Source: Thermoleophilia bacterium (lineage in GTDB: Bacteria; Actinomycetota; Thermoleophilia; Gaiellales; Gaiellaceae). From it: DNA of 16,740 bases. The DNA lies in contig JAICZB010000019.1 of NCBI GenBank assembly GCA_025933895.1, positions 1 to 16,740 on the forward strand, read 5' to 3'. Positions 13,379 to 16,740 of the stretch are shown one piece after another (position 1 is the first letter of the stretch; the number at the start of each line of letters is the position of its first letter). The notes beneath the pieces were generated by a model. That model was not told the DNA's origin. It made no database searches and saw nothing but the letters and a program-made list of their open reading frames with translations. A program made the position numbers and the translations under genes.

Positions 13379-14779
13379 TCACAGCGTCTGCCTCACGGTC
13401 TTCAAGGTCGTGTACTCCTCGATCGTCTGTGGTCCCTGCTCGTAGCCGTAGCCCGAAAAGCCGCGGCCGCCGTACGCGCTGTACACGTCGAGGCCGCCGT
13501 AGTTGTTGATCCAGACCGTACCGGCGTTCAGCGCGTGCGCGATCCGGGTCGCACGCGAGGCGTCGCGCGTCCAGACCGCGGCCGCGAGGCCGTAGCGCGT
13601 GTCGTTCGCGACGCTCACCGCCTCCTCCTCGCCGGAGACGGAGATCACCGCGACGGCCGGGCCGAAGATCTCCTCGCGGTTGATCCGCATCGCGTTCGTC
13701 GTGTCCACGAACACCGTCGGCTCGACGTAGAAGCCGGGCCGCTCGACGGGTCCGCCGCCGACGAGCGCGCGCGCTCCCTCGTCCACCGCGGACCCGTACA
13801 GGTCGAGGACGCGCTCCCGCTGGCGCTCGGAGATGAGCGGGCCCACCTCGGTTGCCCGGACGCGTTCGGCCAGCCGCTCGCTCAGCTCGCCGGCGACCGC
13901 CTCCTCCGCGACGAGCCGCGCGCCGGCGGTGCAGACCTGTCCCGCGTTGCGGAACGTCGCACGCATGGCGCCCTCGAGCGCGGCGTCGAGGTCTGCGTCC
14001 GCGAGCACGACGTTCGCCGACTTGCCGCCGAGCTCGAGCGAGAGGCGCTTGAGGTTCCCCGCGGCGGCGTGCTGGATCTCGCGCCCGACCTCGGTGGAGC
14101 CGGTGAAGGAGATCTTGTCCACGTCGTCGTGCGCGGCCAGAGCGGCGCCGGCCTGGGCCTCGCCGGTCACGACGTTCCAGACCCCTGGCGGGACGCCGGC
14201 CTCGAGCGCGAGCTCGGCCAGGAGCAGGGCACTCAGCGGCGACTCCTCCGCGGGCTTGTGCACGACCGTGTTGCCGCACGCGAGCGCGGGCGCGAGCTTC
14301 CAGGAGGCGATCACGAGCGGGAAGTTCCACGGCGTGATGGCACCGACGACACCGACGGGCTCGCGCACCGTGTACGAGAACACGCCCGGATCGGCCGGGT
14401 TCGTGGTGCCCGTGATCTTCGTCGGCCAGCCCGCGTAGTACGTCCACGTCCGAACCGCCCGGTCGATGTCGCGCGCCGCCTCGCCCCGCAACTTCCCCGC
14501 GTCGCTCGCCTCCAGATCGGTCAGCTCGTCCCCGCGCTCCTCGATCAGACCGGCGAGCCGCTGCAGGATGAGGCCGCGCTCGTAGGGATCGAGCGACCGC
14601 CACGCCGGCAGAGCATTTCGTGCCGCGGCGACCGCGCGATCGACGTCGTCCGGCCCGCCGAGCGCCAGCGTCGCGAGTGGCTTGGCCGTCGACGGATCGA
14701 GCGACTCGAAGGTCTCGCGGGACGCCGCGGGCACCTGCTCGCCTCCGATCAGGTGCCCGCGGCTGAGAGTGCGAGACAT
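13379..14779 (-). CDS. NAD(P)-dependent aldehyde dehydrogenase
   Basis: The protein has 466 residues. Catalytic residues are all visible: N152 in ITPWNFPL, K175 in VVHKPAE, the nucleotide-binding GSTEVG (FTGSTEVGREI at 225-235), general base E249 in LSLELGGKSANVV and the nucleophile C283 in NAGQVCTAGARL. Overall this is the betaine-/aminobutyraldehyde-type ALDH branch. It would oxidise an aldehyde to an acid, presumably the aldehyde released by the aminotransferase. The stop-to-start junction with the permease is TGATG at 14779, with a GGAG about 14 bases upstream. The chain ends YTTLKTVRQTL, the normal length for this superfamily after the conserved GYGYEQGPQTIEEYT segment. Confidence 0.93.
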   Translation of the reverse strand: MSRTLSRGHLIGGEQVPAASRETFESLDPSTAKPLATLALGGPDDVDRAVAAARNALPAWRSLDPYERGLILQRLAGLIEERGDELTDLEASDAGKLRGEAARDIDRAVRTWTYYAGWPTKITGTTNPADPGVFSYTVREPVGVVGAITPWNFPLVIASWKLAPALACGNTVVHKPAEESPLSALLLAELALEAGVPPGVWNVVTGEAQAGAALAAHDDVDKISFTGSTEVGREIQHAAAGNLKRLSLELGGKSANVVLADADLDAALEGAMRATFRNAGQVCTAGARLVAEEAVAGELSERLAERVRATEVGPLISERQRERVLDLYGSAVDEGARALVGGGPVERPGFYVEPTVFVDTTNAMRINREEIFGPAVAVISVSGEEEAVSVANDTRYGLAAAVWTRDASRATRIAHALNAGTVWINNYGGLDVYSAYGGRGFSGYGYEQGPQTIEEYTTLKTVRQTL

Positions 14780-16230
14780 CAGCCGGCGGCCAGCTCCGGG
14801 TGCAGCTCCTCCGCCTGGCGCTCGTGCTGCTCCACCCTCGCCCGCGTGGCCAGGCGGACGAGGACGCCGAGGCCCATCCAGCCCAGCATCACGTACGGCG
14901 CCCAGTGGTAGATGCCCTTCTGACCGTAGAACTCGGTCACCTCGGCGACGCCGACCACGACGACCGTCAGGATCGGCGCGACGACGATGTCGATCAGGTT
15001 GCCGTCATGGCGCCGCGAGTGGACTAAGCCGGCAATGCCGACGAGCGCGTAGACGGGCAGGATCCCGGTGGCTCCGACCTGGAGCAGCCAGCTGAAGTAG
15101 GTGACGGCATCGTTGATCGTCCGTCCCTGCCACAGAAGCCCAGCGAGCATGACGCCGAGCGTGATCGCCGTAAGCACGCCGATCGCGACGTCCGGGCTCT
15201 TGAAGCGGGGATGGGTGCGCGCGAACGCCTTCGGCAGATAGCCGTCGTGCCCCCAGGCGAACGCGGTGCGCGTCGTGAAGTTCGCGGTGCCGATCGCGGA
15301 CGCGAACGACGAGATCGCGAGGAACAGGAGCAGCACCTTTCCGAACCAGAGCGCGGCGTATTGCCCCGACAGCGAGACGACGGCGAAGCCCGAGTCGGAC
15401 GCGAAGTGTCCGGCGTTCTGGAGGCCGTAGCCCGTGACGATCGAGAACGTGGTCACGATGTAGAAGATCACCGCGAGCGAGACCGCGCCCAGCACCGCCT
15501 TCGGCACCTGTTTCGTAGGCGCGTGCGCCTCCTCCGCGAGGAAGACCGCGGTCTCGAAGCCGGAGAAGCCGGTCATCGCGATTCCGACTCCGAGCGCGAA
15601 GAAACCGAAGCCGAACGTCCCGTGGCCGTCCCAGGGAGCGAGCGACGACCAGGCCCAGTGATGGGCTCCGCCCTTGGCCAGGATGATGATGTCGAGGATC
15701 AGCAGCATCGTCACGCCGATCGCCGTCAGCGCGAGCAGGATCCGTGCCGAGATCTGGATGCCGAGCCACGAGATCGCGGCGACGATCGCGGTGAGGAGCA
15801 GCGCCCAGCCCCACCAGGCGTGGGAGAAGAACGGGTGCGACGGCTCGACGAGCCCGAAGAAGTTCTGCAGCAGGAAGGCGGCGGCGATCAGCAACCCGGG
15901 CACGAAGATGATCCCGACCGCCAGCAACGTCCAGCCGGCGAAGAAGCCGGTGTCGCGACCGAGGCCGGCGCGAACGATCGCGTATGTCCCGCCTGCGCTC
16001 GGGACGTAGCGCGCGAAGCGGCCGTAGATCAGCGCCAGCCCGATTGCGCCGATGCCCGCGACCCAAAAGGCCGCCGGCGTCCACCCGCCGACCTTGCTCG
16101 CAACCACAGCGGCGATCACGACGGCCGAGATCTCCGGCGCCGTTACGCCGAGCGACTGCGCGATGAGGCCCGGTAGTCCGATTGCGTTGCGCCGGAGACC
16201 GCGCCCTTCCCCCTGTGCGGAAGCTTCCAT
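14779..16230 (-). CDS. APC-family amino acid/amine permease
   Basis: The protein has 483 residues with about 12 membrane segments (roughly 30-48, 53-71, 94-122, 137-160, 165-186, 205-229, 245-268, 290-312, 345-365, 373-398, 410-430, 440-460 by eye). The APC signature is in the first helix (GLIAQSLGVTAPEISAVV), then YVPSAGGTYAIVRAGLG and the FSGFETAVFLAEEAHAPTK helix 6 region (G-F-x-x-F/E with an acidic cytoplasmic loop), and RTAFAWGHDGYLPKAFARTH. This marks uptake of amino acids or polyamines by proton symport or exchange. A GGGAGGG site precedes ATG 16230. It is first in the operon, so it probably imports the pathway's substrate. A longer frame to 16356 was rejected because of the ribosome site. 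Confidence 0.9.
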   Translation of the reverse strand: MEASAQGEGRGLRRNAIGLPGLIAQSLGVTAPEISAVVIAAVVASKVGGWTPAAFWVAGIGAIGLALIYGRFARYVPSAGGTYAIVRAGLGRDTGFFAGWTLLAVGIIFVPGLLIAAAFLLQNFFGLVEPSHPFFSHAWWGWALLLTAIVAAISWLGIQISARILLALTAIGVTMLLILDIIILAKGGAHHWAWSSLAPWDGHGTFGFGFFALGVGIAMTGFSGFETAVFLAEEAHAPTKQVPKAVLGAVSLAVIFYIVTTFSIVTGYGLQNAGHFASDSGFAVVSLSGQYAALWFGKVLLLFLAISSFASAIGTANFTTRTAFAWGHDGYLPKAFARTHPRFKSPDVAIGVLTAITLGVMLAGLLWQGRTINDAVTYFSWLLQVGATGILPVYALVGIAGLVHSRRHDGNLIDIVVAPILTVVVVGVAEVTEFYGQKGIYHWAPYVMLGWMGLGVLVRLATRARVEQHERQAEELHPELAAG

Positions 16231-16269
16231 CAATCCCTCCCCAGACGACGACTTGCGGCCCTGCTCACT

Positions 16270-16290
16270 ATGTGAGATAACGTCCCACAT
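16270..16290. promoter_or_regulatory. 21-bp dyad in the divergent promoter, candidate IclR operator
   Basis: ATGTG (16270-16274) and CACAT (16286-16290), separated by 11 bp, form a dyad midway between the divergent starts at 16230 (permease) and 16289 (aldolase). The IclR regulator of the same operon is the natural candidate to bind here. GATAAC (16276-16281), seven bases before the aldolase ATG, is a possible -10 for a leaderless aldolase transcript, so binding would cover it. Confidence 0.4.
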
Positions 16291-16740
16291 GGCAGGAGGC
16301 GTGTCAAGCCTGCGGGGGAGGCTTGAGGACGGTCGGATCGTGGGCACGTTCGTCAAGCTCCCCGCGCTCGAATCGATCGAGATCTGCGCTCAGTCGCTCG
16401 ACTTCTGCGTCGTCGACTACGAGCATTCGCAGCTCTCGGAAGCCGACGTCCTGCGGCTCGTGCGGCACGCCGCCGCGATCGGCTTCCCGGCCGTCGTGCG
16501 GATCCCGGAGGTCGATCGCGGTCTCGTCAACCGGCTGCTCGAGGCCGGCGCAGCGGGCATCCAGCTCTCGGCCGCGCGTCGTGTCGCCGAGGTGCGAGCA
16601 CTTGCCTCCGCAGTCGCGTACGCGCCCGACGGCTCGCGCTCTATCAGCCTCGCCCACCCGCAGGCTCGCTACGGCGCCGTCCCTCTGCGCGACTATCTCG
16701 CCTCGACAGAGGCGCCGCTCGTCGTGATCCAGCTGGAGAC
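16289..16740 (+). CDS. HpcH/HpaI family aldolase (N-terminal part, runs off the window)
   Basis: 150 complete codons are visible. The pattern is SLRGRLEDGRIVGTFVKLPA, LDFCVVDYEHSQLSE with H46, FPAVVRIPEVDR with R71, GAAGIQLSAARRVAEV, a long loop ISLAHPQARYGAVP, and VVIQLET with E150. These correspond to the catalytic His, Arg and metal-binding Glu of HpcH/HpaI class II aldolases, which split 2-oxo acids to give pyruvate and an aldehyde using a divalent metal. The start is uncertain: ATG 16289 (leaderless) or GTG 16301, where the AGGAGG is only one base away; family members start just before LRxRL. It is divergent from the permease and the operon, so it probably belongs to the same regulon. 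Substrate is not known. Confidence 0.85.
   Translation, partial: MAGGVSSLRGRLEDGRIVGTFVKLPALESIEICAQSLDFCVVDYEHSQLSEADVLRLVRHAAAIGFPAVVRIPEVDRGLVNRLLEAGAAGIQLSAARRVAEVRALASAVAYAPDGSRSISLAHPQARYGAVPLRDYLASTEAPLVVIQLE

Larger units (their letters stand above)
7689..16230 (-). other. Eight-gene apparent operon, amine/amino-acid metabolism
   Basis: Reading from 16230 down: permease, aldehyde dehydrogenase, class III aminotransferase, IclR regulator, cupin, PLP decarboxylase, O-methyltransferase, saccharopine-dehydrogenase-like protein. Junctions are TGATG at 14779, a 67-base gap, ATGA at 12055-12058, TGATG at 11333, a 28-base overlap at 10971-10998, TGATG at 9514 and TGATG at 8885. One transcript from a promoter near 16231-16288 is the simplest reading. 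The regulator inside the operon suggests autoregulation. Confidence 0.8.

Noticed and set aside
1..16740. tRNA, rRNA, CRISPR arrays, transposase genes
   Set aside because: Looked for by eye; no cloverleaf, ribosomal conserved stretch, direct-repeat array or transposase motif was found. A tool-based scan was not possible.

Overview
The window is GC-rich DNA (about 70 % G+C by eye) with strongly GC-biased third codon positions and long spurious ORFs in every frame. It is densely packed with genes, with SD-type GGAGG ribosome sites and many stop/start overlaps. An ECF-type sigma factor, class III aminotransferase, IclR regulator and Ala/Arg-rich proteins together suggest a free-living, probably soil, actinobacterium. 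A Thermoleophilia-like lineage is my guess from style only; there is no marker gene to prove it.

Left part (1-4375): the N-terminus of a sugar-type ABC transporter ATPase runs off the left edge on the minus strand. Next, also on the minus strand, is a secreted Asp-box (BNR) protein with a strong hairpin just behind its stop. On the plus strand lie a 57-residue secreted peptide (not obvious from long-ORF searches), a 112-bp element bounded by perfect 20-bp inverted repeats, an ECF-like sigma factor with a short hydrophobic stretch and a ~130-residue Ser/Gly/Asp-rich tail, and a secreted DUF5666-like protein. A 12-bp-stem hairpin separates this block from the next, convergent gene.

Middle part (4385-7692): single genes in alternating orientation. 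They are a berberine-bridge-type FAD oxidoreductase (-), a DUF2461-like protein (+), an ArsR-type winged-helix regulator (-) and, divergent from the regulator, a dienelactone-hydrolase-like protein (+). The last two share a short intergenic region with a dyad that is a plausible operator.

Right part (7689-16740): an apparent eight-gene minus-strand operon. In transcription order it encodes an APC-family permease, an aldehyde dehydrogenase, a class III aminotransferase, an IclR regulator, a small cupin, a group II PLP decarboxylase, a COMT-like O-methyltransferase and a saccharopine-dehydrogenase-family oxidoreductase. Six of the seven junctions overlap (TGATG, ATGA or longer), so the set is probably translationally coupled. 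A HpcH/HpaI aldolase gene starts divergently from the permease across a 21-bp dyad and runs off the right edge. Together these look like uptake and breakdown of an amine or amino acid: import, decarboxylation or transamination, aldehyde oxidation, and possibly a final retro-aldol cleavage. I do not recognise this combination as a named pathway. Within the decarboxylase gene an in-frame double palindrome encodes an extra ~23-residue loop, and a related palindrome lies in the only real intergenic gap of the operon.
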